DNA from: Prevotellaceae bacterium
GTDB lineage: Bacteria > Bacteroidota > Bacteroidia > Bacteroidales > Bacteroidaceae
Direction of reading: 5' to 3'
NCBI GenBank assembly: GCA_028723525.1
Contig: JAQYET010000076.1
Location: forward strand, 1 to 64,000
DNA length: 64,000 nucleotides
A program made the translations under genes and the position numbers. Shown here one piece after another: positions 17,312-26,900 of the stretch. Each line of letters begins with the position of its first letter. The stretch's first letter is position 1. Under the pieces are notes generated by a model. That model was not told the origin of the DNA, ran no database searches, and saw only the letters and a program-made list of their open reading frames with translations.

Positions 17312-17392
17312 AAAATCGGCGAAATTAACCGGCAATTTCGCCGATTTTACTTTGCAATTTCGCCGAATTTGGTCACTGATTTCGGCGGTTTT
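17312..17392. repeat. 22-bp-period palindromic array, copy 2 (4 cores)
   Basis: Cores start at 17312, 17334, 17356 and 17378: AAAATCGGCGAAATT, AATTTCGCCGATTTT, AATTTCGCCGAATTT, GATTTCGGCGGTTTT. The first two are exact reverse complements. Spacers are AACCGGC, ACTTTGC and GGTCACT. Located between trmO and the first T9SS cargo gene, both on the plus strand. Confidence 0.92.
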
Positions 17393-17460
17393 ACTTTTCA
17401 TTAAATACCAAATCATTTACTCGTCACACATTAACCGCAGTCTGAAAGTATATAATCCAT

Positions 17461-17519
17461 TTCTGTCTTTCTTCCGAGGCTATTCCGTCTTTCTGCCAAA
17501 AGAATTCTGCCTTTCTGCC
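17461..17519. repeat. triple 15-bp direct repeat with 22-bp period
   Basis: TTCTGTCTTTCTTCC (17461), TTCCGTCTTTCTGCC (17483) and TTCTGCCTTTCTGCC (17505) start exactly 22 bp apart, separated by 7-bp spacers. The unit is not palindromic and is unlike the core of the neighbouring array, but has the same 15+7 layout. It lies about 85 bp upstream of the promoter of the gene at 17788. Confidence 0.8.
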
Positions 17520-17602
17520 TAAAAACTCCGCGTTATATGAGTAACGTTTTGACTTTAGATATAATATTTTTTTAGCAAAATGCAAAAATAATTGTGAAAA
17601 TA

Positions 17603-17634
17603 TTTGGAAGTTATTGTCTTTTTTTATAAATTTG
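17603..17634 (+). promoter_or_regulatory. promoter for the T9SS adhesin gene
   Basis: TTTG (17603-17606), 20 bases, TAAATTTG (17627-17634). It leaves an untranslated leader of roughly 145 bases, which contains a possible nine-codon open frame beginning at the ATG near 17663. Confidence 0.7.
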
Positions 17635-17787
17635 CCAACATCAAAAGTTTTGCTAACGGCTATGAACGGCACGCGCATAACTAACATGTAGGGAAAAAGT
17701 CGTATAAAAGCGCATCTCAAATACTCGGAAAAACTTAATACCTTAATTATTAGTTAATATATTTTGTTTCACTAAAAAAAAACAATT

Positions 17788-20700
17788 ATGAGTAAGAAAC
17801 TTACATCTTTAATGGTGATTGCGGCAGCGGGGCTGCTGACATTACCGGCTATGGCTCAAACTCGTGGGCCTGTGAAGGCTGCTCAGAATTTGGGAACCAC
17901 AATGAAGACGACAACGTCGAGAGTTAACTATGGTAATCTCGCAAAGGACAATGTGCTCATCAAGGCTCTCGAGGCAGGTGTTACAGACAGGGCCGAACTT
18001 GAGAGAATTTGGAACGAGAACATCTCAACTCCTGCTACCACGGTGCGCAATAACATCAGGAAAGCATCAAAAGTTGATGCTCTTCCTTACAACAACAACT
18101 TCTCTACAGAAGCTTTGTTCAATGACTTAACCGTAATTGATGCCAATGCAGACAATACAACATGGGTTTATGTGCCTACAGGTTGGGCGAGATGCAAATA
18201 CAGCACCACTGCCGCCGCAGACGACTGGCTGGTAACTCCGGGAATAAAGCTCGAAGCAAACAAGGCTTACGATTTCACTGTAGAAATCAAGGCAGAACTG
18301 CCGGCATTCCCCGAGAGGTTCGAAGTGAAGATGGTTAAGGCTGCAGACACGCCTGATGCTGCAACGATTAGTGGCGGAACGGTTGTTATCGGACCGAAAG
18401 ATGTTACTCATAAAGACTTTCAGCCTTACACAAAGGAAGCTATCCTCGTTGCAGAAACCGGATATTACTATTTTGGTGTACATGGAATATCAGACAAGAA
18501 TCAGTTCTATCTTTCTGCAAAGAACATAACAGTTAAGGAAAGTGCAATCTCTACCGAATCTCCCGTAGCTCCAACATTGGAGGTAACAGCAGCTCCGTTG
18601 GGCGAACTTAAAGGAATCGTTAAGGTTACTGCTCCTACGAAGAACATCGGCGGAGCCGACCTCGGAACAAACATCTCTAAGGTGGTTCTCTATCGTGACG
18701 ATGCCGTTATTAAGACTTTCGAAGGCGTAACCAAGGGTCAGGTGCTGAATTTCGACGATACGGAAGGCATGACACACGGCATGCACAGTTACTATGCAGT
18801 TCCTTTTGGTGCAGACGGCAAAGAAGGTATTAAGAGCGATAAGGTGTCGGTGTATATCGGTTCCGACATTCCTGTTCTTCCTGAAGAACTGAATATTAAA
18901 GACCCGGGCGCATTGGTAATGAGTTGGGCTCTCGTTTCTGAAGGTGTGAACAATGGTTACGTAAATCCTGCAACAGTTGATTATAATTTGCACGAAATAG
19001 TTTATACGGACTTCTATGGAATGAAGATCCCGACACTAGGTAATAAGATAGCAACCGTAAGAAACCAAAATACATACGAGTACAACGGCATCAATCCGGA
19101 TGAGGGAGAACAGGATTTCCTTCCTTTCGGACTTCAGCCAAGTAACGAGGCGGGACCTAACCCAAGCTTTACTTACGGCAGCGTCTTTATAGGTAAACCT
19201 TATGATTTACCTTTTGTAGAAGGGTTTGCAGATAAGAAATTACACTCGGCATGGTACGGCGACAGCGATATTTCAGCACTCGGTCTATCCACAGAAGCAA
19301 CCGACGGTGACGGCGTAGCTCTTGATTTCCAGATGAGTGAGTATGCTAAACAACCAGGCGAAGGATACCTTTCTACAGGTAAGTTGAACCTCAACTCTGC
19401 GGCTAATCCTACGTTATTGTTCGATGCTAAGAAAGGTAGCGCAGGTGCTAACCTCGCAATTTACGGTTCGAAGAACGGTGAAGAGCCGGTTAAACTCCAA
19501 GACATTGCACTGACAGACCAATATAAGAAGTTTGAGATTAACCTGACAAGCCTCAAGGGTGGCAGATATGCACAGGTGCGCTTCGTAAGCAACTTCACAT
19601 CTAAGGAAGACCATGTAATCATCGACAACATCATGGTTCGCGATTATTATACAGACGACCTTGCTGTGACTATGGCAGCTCCTGCAAGCGTAAACGCAGG
19701 CGAGAAGGCCAATGTGGAGGTAACTGTAGAGAACAATGGTTCTGCAGTATGCAACAGCTACACCGTTAATTTCTATGCAAACGGCAATAAGATAAAGACC
19801 GAAACTGTCAACGAACCACTCAGTTCGTTTGCAAAGAAGGTAATAAACTTCGAATATGAGACTACGATATTTGACGAAGGCGAAGTTGCTCTGAAAGCAG
19901 AGGTTTCTACAGAGGTTGACCTCAACATGGACAACAACATCGCTGAAATCACTCTTCCTATCAAGCAGCCTAACGTTCCGGCTCCTACCAACCTCAACGC
20001 AGTTGAAAACAACGGTAGAGTCACACTGACATGGGACGCTCCTAATAACACAGCAGCTGCAGAAGTTACCGAAACATTCGACGACGAAACAGTATTCGCT
20101 CCGTTCAGCATTGGCGGTCTCTCCAAGGATGTTCACTCAGGAAGCATTGGCGACTGGACACTCTATGACGGTAACGCAATGTATGTTTACGGTTTCCAAA
20201 ACCTGCAGTTCGACAATGCCGGTATTCCTCAAGCATGGCAGGTATTCAATCCCGATGCAGTTAACCCGAACTGGGCAGGGATGGCACCACGTAGCGGTAA
20301 GCAGTACATGCTGTCGTTCTGTCCTGCAGAAGAAAATAACACTCCTAACGCAGACCACTGGCTCATCTCTCCTGCACTCTCCGGTAATGCACAGACAATT
20401 TCGTTCTATGGCAAGCAGATTTCAACAACCGACCAGAACGCACAGGGCTTCTACGGATTTGAGAAGTTTGAAGTTCTCTCCACTACATCTGGCAATGCAA
20501 CAGACGTTGCAGGCTTCACGAAAGTAGGCGACGGCGAGATTTCACAGGCAGACTGGGCAGAGTTCACATTCAATTTGCCGGAAGGTGCAACCAACTTCGC
20601 AATACGCCACACCTCGAAGGATGTATTCGGACTCATGGTTGACGATGTTAAATATTCAGTTGGTGGCGGTGCTGAAGTAGCAAGCTACAATATCTACATC

Positions 20701-20988
20701 GACGGAGAACTCTACAAGAACGTTAGCGGTGATCAGTTGACTACTATAATCGGTGATCTGGCAGACGGCAGCCATACTTTCGCAGTGACGGCAGTATATA
20801 CTAACGGTAAGGAGTCTAAGCCGGTAACATTCGTTTTGGCAACAACGGGCATCGAGGCAGTATCTGTTGACGGCAAGCCGGTTGACATCTACACAATCGA
20901 TGGCAAGCTTGTTCGCAAGCAGGCAACAAGCCTTGAAGGTCTGAATGGTCTCTATATCATCAACAACCAGAAGGTTATCATCCGATAA
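17788..20988 (+). CDS. T9SS-exported cleaved-adhesin/choice-of-anchor protein
   Basis: A 1066-residue exported protein. Signal peptide MSKKLTSLMVIAAAGLLTLPAMAQ. Three jelly-roll modules of the cleaved adhesin type are visible by their NxF...DDWLVTPGIKL or DHWLISPAL motifs: about 95-250, 465-635 and 770-960; the third ends VDDVKYSVGG. A CARDB-like module (DLAVTMAAPASVNAGEKANVEV, about 630-730) and a fibronectin-III start (APTNLNAVENNGRVTLTWD, about 735) lie between. The last 50 residues (GIEAVSVDGKPVDIYTIDG...GLYIINNQKVIIR) form a type-A T9SS sorting domain. Such modules occur in gingipain/hemagglutinin proteins. Binding target unknown. Ends at a strong terminator. Confidence 0.88.
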   Translation: MSKKLTSLMVIAAAGLLTLPAMAQTRGPVKAAQNLGTTMKTTTSRVNYGNLAKDNVLIKALEAGVTDRAELERIWNENISTPATTVRNNIRKASKVDALPYNNNFSTEALFNDLTVIDANADNTTWVYVPTGWARCKYSTTAAADDWLVTPGIKLEANKAYDFTVEIKAELPAFPERFEVKMVKAADTPDAATISGGTVVIGPKDVTHKDFQPYTKEAILVAETGYYYFGVHGISDKNQFYLSAKNITVKESAISTESPVAPTLEVTAAPLGELKGIVKVTAPTKNIGGADLGTNISKVVLYRDDAVIKTFEGVTKGQVLNFDDTEGMTHGMHSYYAVPFGADGKEGIKSDKVSVYIGSDIPVLPEELNIKDPGALVMSWALVSEGVNNGYVNPATVDYNLHEIVYTDFYGMKIPTLGNKIATVRNQNTYEYNGINPDEGEQDFLPFGLQPSNEAGPNPSFTYGSVFIGKPYDLPFVEGFADKKLHSAWYGDSDISALGLSTEATDGDGVALDFQMSEYAKQPGEGYLSTGKLNLNSAANPTLLFDAKKGSAGANLAIYGSKNGEEPVKLQDIALTDQYKKFEINLTSLKGGRYAQVRFVSNFTSKEDHVIIDNIMVRDYYTDDLAVTMAAPASVNAGEKANVEVTVENNGSAVCNSYTVNFYANGNKIKTETVNEPLSSFAKKVINFEYETTIFDEGEVALKAEVSTEVDLNMDNNIAEITLPIKQPNVPAPTNLNAVENNGRVTLTWDAPNNTAAAEVTETFDDETVFAPFSIGGLSKDVHSGSIGDWTLYDGNAMYVYGFQNLQFDNAGIPQAWQVFNPDAVNPNWAGMAPRSGKQYMLSFCPAEENNTPNADHWLISPALSGNAQTISFYGKQISTTDQNAQGFYGFEKFEVLSTTSGNATDVAGFTKVGDGEISQADWAEFTFNLPEGATNFAIRHTSKDVFGLMVDDVKYSVGGGAEVASYNIYIDGELYKNVSGDQLTTIIGDLADGSHTFAVTAVYTNGKESKPVTFVLATTGIEAVSVDGKPVDIYTIDGKLVRKQATSLEGLNGLYIINNQKVIIR

Positions 20989-21043
20989 TCAATCCTTGGA
21001 CAATCCGGGAGTTGTTCGCTCTCGGAAGATGATAAACTGAAAA

Positions 21044-21076
21044 AAACCGCAGTTTTGTTTCCAAAACTGCGGTTTA
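21044..21076 (+). terminator. rho-independent terminator
   Basis: Fourteen-bp perfect stem (21044-21057 with 21062-21075) around a 4-base loop, preceded by A-run and followed by ATATTTCT. It separates the adhesin gene from the peptidase gene. Confidence 0.88.
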
Positions 21077-21102
21077 TATTTCTCTGTATTACAAATATTT
21101 AT

Positions 21103-21110
21103 TATCTTTG
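21103..21110 (+). promoter_or_regulatory. -7 box for the C10 peptidase gene
   Basis: TATCTTTG 53 bases before the peptidase ATG; the -33 element is not clear. Confidence 0.55.
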
Positions 21111-21163
21111 CAACTACATATTGAAATCAAATAATTATTTCTATCAAAGTTAAACGAGTTAAT

Positions 21164-23743
21164 ATGTTAAACATCAAGAAAGCAGGATTGTTCTTTATGC
21201 TTGTGCTGATGTGCGCGGTTACGGCATCGGCAAAGCCAAGAACAAAAGCAGAGATGAAGTCGCTCGCAAAGCAGGCGATAAACGCTCATCTCGTGAAGCA
21301 GCACCGTGCGCCACGAATGGGTGAAGTAATTGAACTCAAAAGCCAAAAGGCAACGGTGGTGTTGGGTTACAAGGAAGGCGGGTATGCCGTGGTTTCTAAC
21401 GACGACCTGCTGCCGGAGGTGCTCGGTTACAGCGACACCAAGTTCGACATGGCAACGAGTAACGAGAACCTGAAGTGGTGGCTCGAGGCAATGGACGAGG
21501 CTGCACGGATTATCGTTGCTAAGGGACAGCCGCGCAAAATCGTCGCACCCGACCCCTCGAAGTATGAGGCGGCAGTGGCACCAATGTGCACCACGAAGTG
21601 GGGACAGGCTGTACCATACAACAACTGTTGCCCTCCGGGAAAAGACACCGGCGCCGGTGACGGTCACGATTATGGCAATGACACCGACCGTTGCGTCGTT
21701 GGCTGTGTGGCAACGGCAATGGCACAGGTGCTCGCTTACAACAAATACCCAACCACCGGCATCGGAACACACTCCGTAGAGGTGGAACAAGAGGGAGGAA
21801 AAAAGAAAACCTTCACCGTGAATTTTGAAGAAGCGTTTTACGATTACGACAATATGCTCAACAAATACATCGAGGGGCAATACACCGAAGAACAGGGAAG
21901 GGCAGTGGCACTGTTGAGCTATCACTGTGGCGTTGCTTCCGACATGAGTTACGGTATCAATGGCTCAGGAGCATATACCGACAAAGCCGCCGAAGGACTG
22001 AGACGCAATTTCGGTATCGAAACGGCAACATTCTATGACCGTAACAACAGCGGAAAGACCGAAAAAGAGTGGATGGATCTCATCTTCAACGAACTTAGCA
22101 ATGGTCGTCCGCTGATGTATGGCGGCGGTTCTTACTACGGTTGGCAGATGGTTGGGCACGAATTCGTGTTCGACGGATATGATGAAACAGGAAAAGTAAG
22201 CGTCAACTGGGGTTGGAATGGCGAAGGAGACGGATTTTATGACGTATCTTTGCTCGACGTTGATGGGTACGAATGGAAGTACCAACAGGATATGGTGATT
22301 GGTATTTCAAGCGGAGAAACCGTGGAACTGCTCAACAAAGACATCACCTTAGAGCAGGCAGGAACAATGGGAAGCATAATTCCTGCAGACGATAGGTTGA
22401 AAACCGGTGAACTGAAAGTTAAGGGAGACATCAACAGCAGCGACTTGAAACTGCTGCGCGAAATGGCAGGCGTTGACAGCGAAGGCAACAAGACAAAGGG
22501 CAGATTGTTCTCACTCGACCTTTCCGAGGCACGCATCGTGGCAGGCGGAGTGCCTTATCTGATAGAAGATGGTAACTCATATACCACTGCAAATGATGAA
22601 CTTCCATACAAGGCTTTCTATATGGCAAGCAAACTGCGCACACTGAAACTGCCTAAGACAATAAACAAGGTAGGCGACGGAGCGTTAGCTATGCTCAGCG
22701 GTTTGAAAGACCTTACGCTCGCAAATGCAAGTGACGTACAGGAATATAAGGTTGAAGGCAATGCGATATTGTCGAAAGACGGCACCGAACTTATTGCCGT
22801 TACGCCGGTGGCTGTCGGAGAATACGTAATACCTAACACCGTTACAAAGGTGCATGCCTTTGCCCTCGCAGGATGTGCCAAACTCAATAAGGTGAGAGTA
22901 CCGGCAACGGTTGAGAGCCTTGGCAAGGAGGCAATGAACGGATGTAAGTCGCTTGTCGAACTGCGTTCGGAGAGTCGTACCGTCCCTGCTGCAGGTGTAA
23001 TGGCTTTCGATGGAATAGATGAGAATATGTGCAAGCTCGTTATCCCTTCCGGAACCAAAACTCTTTATGCAAGGGCTCAGGGCTGGAAGAAGTTTATAAA
23101 CGTGAAGGAATACGGTACAACTATCAAGCCGAGCAATATCTCTCGCAAGTATGGCGAGCCTAACCCGACCAACTTCTCTTATCAACTTTTGGGTGACTAC
23201 GTTACAGGCAAGCCTGAAATCTATACCGACGCGACGCAGACTTCGCCTGCCGGAACCTATCCGATACACGCAAAGCCCGGAACAATCACAGCTCCCGACG
23301 TGACCTACGAGGACGGATATATGATTATAACCAAAGTTCCTCTCACAGTAACCGTTGAGGATGCAACCCGCAAACAGTATGAGAAAGACCCGGAATTTGT
23401 GCTCCATTTCGAAGGTTTCGTTAACGGAGAAGACGAGAGCGTGATTACCACAATGCCTACAGTGACAAGCAATGCCACGTATGACAGCCCGGAGGGAGAA
23501 TATGTTCTCACCATCAGTGGCGGCGAAGCGCAGAACTACAAGTTCAATTATGTGAGCGGCAAGCTCGTCATCAGCGGCGTCGGTGAAATCACCAACGGCA
23601 TTGGTACGATTACAATCAGCGACAAAGAGCCACGCGACATCTACAATGTTCACGGACAACTCGTGCGTCGCGCAGCAACATCTGTTGTCGGACTCCCCAC
23701 AGGATTGTATATCATCGAAGGCAAGAAGGTTGTCGTGAAGTAA
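21164..23743 (+). CDS. C10 family (streptopain/interpain-like) cysteine protease with T9SS tail
   Basis: An 859-residue secreted protease. Signal peptide to about residue 23 (ASAKPRT), then a Spi-type inhibitory propeptide (about 24-130: VVLGYKEGGYAVVSNDDLLPEVLGYS). Catalytic domain about 135-390: Cys181 in GCVATAMAQVLAYNKYP, His332 in VGHEFVFDGYD, and the NWGWNG motif (348-353). A BspA-type leucine-rich repeat block follows (about 450-660), then two MBG-like modules (IKPSNISRKYGEPNPTNF and VEDATRKQYEKDPEFVLHF, about 665-805), and a T9SS sorting domain (last 45 residues, ending GLYIIEGKKVVVK). The layout resembles interpain A of Prevotella intermedia; target proteins are not predictable. Own promoter; a long hairpin follows. 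Confidence 0.92.
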   Translation: MLNIKKAGLFFMLVLMCAVTASAKPRTKAEMKSLAKQAINAHLVKQHRAPRMGEVIELKSQKATVVLGYKEGGYAVVSNDDLLPEVLGYSDTKFDMATSNENLKWWLEAMDEAARIIVAKGQPRKIVAPDPSKYEAAVAPMCTTKWGQAVPYNNCCPPGKDTGAGDGHDYGNDTDRCVVGCVATAMAQVLAYNKYPTTGIGTHSVEVEQEGGKKKTFTVNFEEAFYDYDNMLNKYIEGQYTEEQGRAVALLSYHCGVASDMSYGINGSGAYTDKAAEGLRRNFGIETATFYDRNNSGKTEKEWMDLIFNELSNGRPLMYGGGSYYGWQMVGHEFVFDGYDETGKVSVNWGWNGEGDGFYDVSLLDVDGYEWKYQQDMVIGISSGETVELLNKDITLEQAGTMGSIIPADDRLKTGELKVKGDINSSDLKLLREMAGVDSEGNKTKGRLFSLDLSEARIVAGGVPYLIEDGNSYTTANDELPYKAFYMASKLRTLKLPKTINKVGDGALAMLSGLKDLTLANASDVQEYKVEGNAILSKDGTELIAVTPVAVGEYVIPNTVTKVHAFALAGCAKLNKVRVPATVESLGKEAMNGCKSLVELRSESRTVPAAGVMAFDGIDENMCKLVIPSGTKTLYARAQGWKKFINVKEYGTTIKPSNISRKYGEPNPTNFSYQLLGDYVTGKPEIYTDATQTSPAGTYPIHAKPGTITAPDVTYEDGYMIITKVPLTVTVEDATRKQYEKDPEFVLHFEGFVNGEDESVITTMPTVTSNATYDSPEGEYVLTISGGEAQNYKFNYVSGKLVISGVGEITNGIGTITISDKEPRDIYNVHGQLVRRAATSVVGLPTGLYIIEGKKVVVK

Positions 23744-23768
23744 TCTTCCGATAATCATTCCATACAGA

Positions 23769-23825
23769 TTTACGTCCCATTTACGTTCAAAGGCTTAACG
23801 TCAATGTCCGTAAATGGGGCGTAAA
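23769..23825 (+). terminator. long hairpin with 23-base loop (element A)
   Basis: Arms 23769-23785 and 23809-23825 pair over 17 bp with one wobble around a 23-base loop containing CAAAGGCTT. It follows the peptidase gene by 25 bases but has no T-tract, so termination is uncertain. A homologous hairpin in reverse orientation lies at 27058-27112. Confidence 0.6.
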
Positions 23826-23904
23826 ATGATTATGGATGTCAACCGGAATATTCCATTATAATAAGTATATACAAATCAATTACACCTTTAAGACATTTTT
23901 ATCA

Positions 23905-26900
23905 ATGATGAAATCTTTACGAACTTTATGCCTGTTGCTATTCATAGCGATTAGCACAGCAGGTTTTGCCGAAGAGCAAACCTACACAATGAGTTTCAAA
24001 AACAAGAGTGCCGGCGGCACCGGATTTATGAACTCAACAGACACGAAGGTCACTACAGCCACGGCAGTCATCAACGGTGTGGAGTGGACTCTGGTGTCTG
24101 ACAGTCATTACATGTTTTATAACGTCACAAACGGGCAGCAGATTGGCTCCACAAACAACCCTGCCCACAATGCCATAATCTCAACAGAGGGGATTGAGGG
24201 AAACATCAAGTCGGTCACGATAACGGCACGAGCGAAGGACGGAAGCACGTCAAGTCTTGCCGTGAAGGTAGGTGGCGAGAACTATAAGGTAGGCGATTCC
24301 ACTGCCGTTTCGCTTCCAAAGGCAAACACAGAGTTCACTTTCATGCCGCCGCAAGAGGCGCGCTCCGGCAAGATAGAATTTCTCTTTGAGCAGGAGGATA
24401 ATTCCAAAGCGGGTGCCATGTACCTGTTTTCTGCTGTTGTGGTGTATGAAGAAAACACCACTCCCGAGCCCGAAACGACACCGGCAACATGGACTCACGT
24501 ATGGAATAAGACAAAGGCCGACGGCGGTGAAGGCTTCTATAACTTCGGGTATAACAAAACAGAAGAGATGCCTTTGTCAACAACACTGAACGGAATAACA
24601 TGGTTCGCACAGGCAGAGGGAACCACAACGTTTGCCATGACAGCATTTGGCGGACAACTCATAGGCTTTGGTACTAACGATGCAGCTACCCATGCGGAGT
24701 TCTGGACAGACGGAATAAAAGGCAAAGTGACCGACATTACAGTTCAGGCACGTTTGGCAAAAGCCGACTATGCAGGACATATAAAGGTCAGCGTTGGTGG
24801 TGTTACCTATCTGTATAGTGGCGAAGAAACTGCCGCCATGAGTGCTTCATTAAAGGAATATAAGTTTGAAGCCCCTGCAAGCGGACAAGGAGAGGGGCGC
24901 ATCAAGGTGGAATTTTTCCAGACATCGGAAACTCGTGGCGTGATATATCTCAAGAGTTTGCTCATCAACTACCTTGAAGTTTCCGGTGGCGGAACGGTAG
25001 TTACTGCACCCGCCGACCCTGTCATCGCTCGCGAAAACGGTGAAACCACCAACCATCTCACAGCCGACGAAGACATCGTTATAACCACAGAGACCGCCGA
25101 CGCGAAGATATACTACACCCTTGATGCCGTCGATGCTGTGACACCGAAAGACCCTAAGACCTCGGAGGAGCGCGTGGAATACACCGCACCGATACACGTC
25201 ACGAAGTCTGTTCTCATCAAAGCCGTTGCATTCAAGGGCGACGAATACAGCAACGTAGTGGAGCGAAAACTCTTTATGAGCAAAAATCCGGAACTCTCTC
25301 TTGAGGGAAATCAGGAGAATGTAACCGTGGAAACAGGCTACGTAGGCATTCCGGTGGCACTGAACAATCCTCACAACGTGGCTCCGATTGAATGGAACAG
25401 CGAAAACAAAGAAATTGCAACCGTTGACGCCGACGGTACGATACATGCTTTGAAAGAGGGCAAGGTGAACATCAACTACTACTTCAACGGCAACGACGAG
25501 TATATGGAAATGGGCGGACGCATTATCCTTACGGTTGAAAAAGCAGGCGAATACACCACCGGAACCTACACTCACATCTGGGACAAGAGCAAGAGCGAGG
25601 GTGGCGAAGGTTTCTATAACTTCGGCACTACCTTCCAAGACACTAACACACTGACCGCAGTGCTGAACGGCGTAAGCTGGACCGCGACCACCGTTGGGTC
25701 GAAGAAGATGATGTTCCTCGCAAGTTTAGGACAGGCTTTCGGTGTTTCAACGAGCGACCCATGCAGCCATATCGAAATGGTTACAAACGGTATTTCGGGC
25801 GAGATAACCGAGGTTAGGGTGGCTGCCGGCAAGGGAACCACGAGTCATGCTCTCTCTAATGCAGCCCTGAAGGTGTCTGTCGGCGGAACGCCTTATAAGC
25901 ATAACGCTGCCGAGACTGTGGCTCTTACGGGCGATAAGGTGGAATATTCGTTCATTCCCGATGCCACACCGCAGGAGGGAGAGATAAAAATCGAGGTCAA
26001 TCAAGACTCCGAAACGCAGGTGGTAATCTACTTCAAGAGCATCGTTGTCAACTATCGCAACGAGCTGAGCGATGTTGAAATGCCGCAGGCTTCTGTCGAA
26101 GCAGGAACATACGACGAGGCAAAGAGCGTGGAACTCACCGCACAGGAGGGGGCAACCATACTCTACACCGTGGATGGTTCGAGTCCTAAAACCTCTGCAG
26201 AGGCAAAGACCTACACCGAGCCTATCCAAATATCTGCCACCACCACGCTGAAGGCTATTGCCAAGGTTGGCGAGAAGTACAGCGAGGTTGCAGAGTTCAA
26301 GTATGTTATCCGCAAAGACCCTGAACTCTCGTTCGAGACCGACAGGCTCACAGTGGAATACAGAGATGCCGAGCCATGCTTAGGTGCTTACCTCAACAAT
26401 CCTCACAACGTGGGTCCGATAACATATTCAAGTTCCGACGAGTCGGTGGTTGTGTTAGACAACTATGCCGACCTCTTGACCATAAAACCGGGCGAGGCTA
26501 CAATCACTGCCACCTTTGAGGGCAACGACGAGTATAAACCCGGCATCGCAAGCTATGTCGTAGTGGTAAATCCTGTGGCACCGCTGCTCACCCCGACTGT
26601 TTCTCCTGCCGGCGGCACATTTGCCTCTCCGGTAGAGGTTACGTTGACAGCCGCTTCCGACTGGGGCACACGTGCCGTTACGCTTTGGTATTCAACCACT
26701 GCCGATACGCAGGAAGAAATGGAGTCTGACCCAAGCAAGCGCACTGTATGGCCTGCTACTCCGGACTTCGACTATTCGGTAAATTCAACCAAGATTACGA
26801 TTGACAGCAGTTGCCGACTAATCGTTGTTGCCAAGGGTTACAACTCTGCAACCAGCGAAGCCGTGATTTGCGATTTCGTGATTGATGCCACGATGGGCAT

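Noticed and set aside
17110..17328. 72-codon open frame on the plus strand after trmO
   Set aside because: Ends within array copy 2, no recognisable motif, no promoter box.
17312..17392. The repeat arrays as rho-independent terminators
   Set aside because: Cores 1 and 2 of copy 2 are perfect reverse complements and could form a hairpin, but copies 3 and 4 have cores that do not pair cleanly with a neighbour, and most array-bearing gaps have a separate terminator.
17424..17720. 98-codon open frame on the minus strand upstream of the adhesin gene
   Set aside because: Covers the triple repeat and the promoter of the plus-strand gene; composition looks like translated AT-rich DNA.
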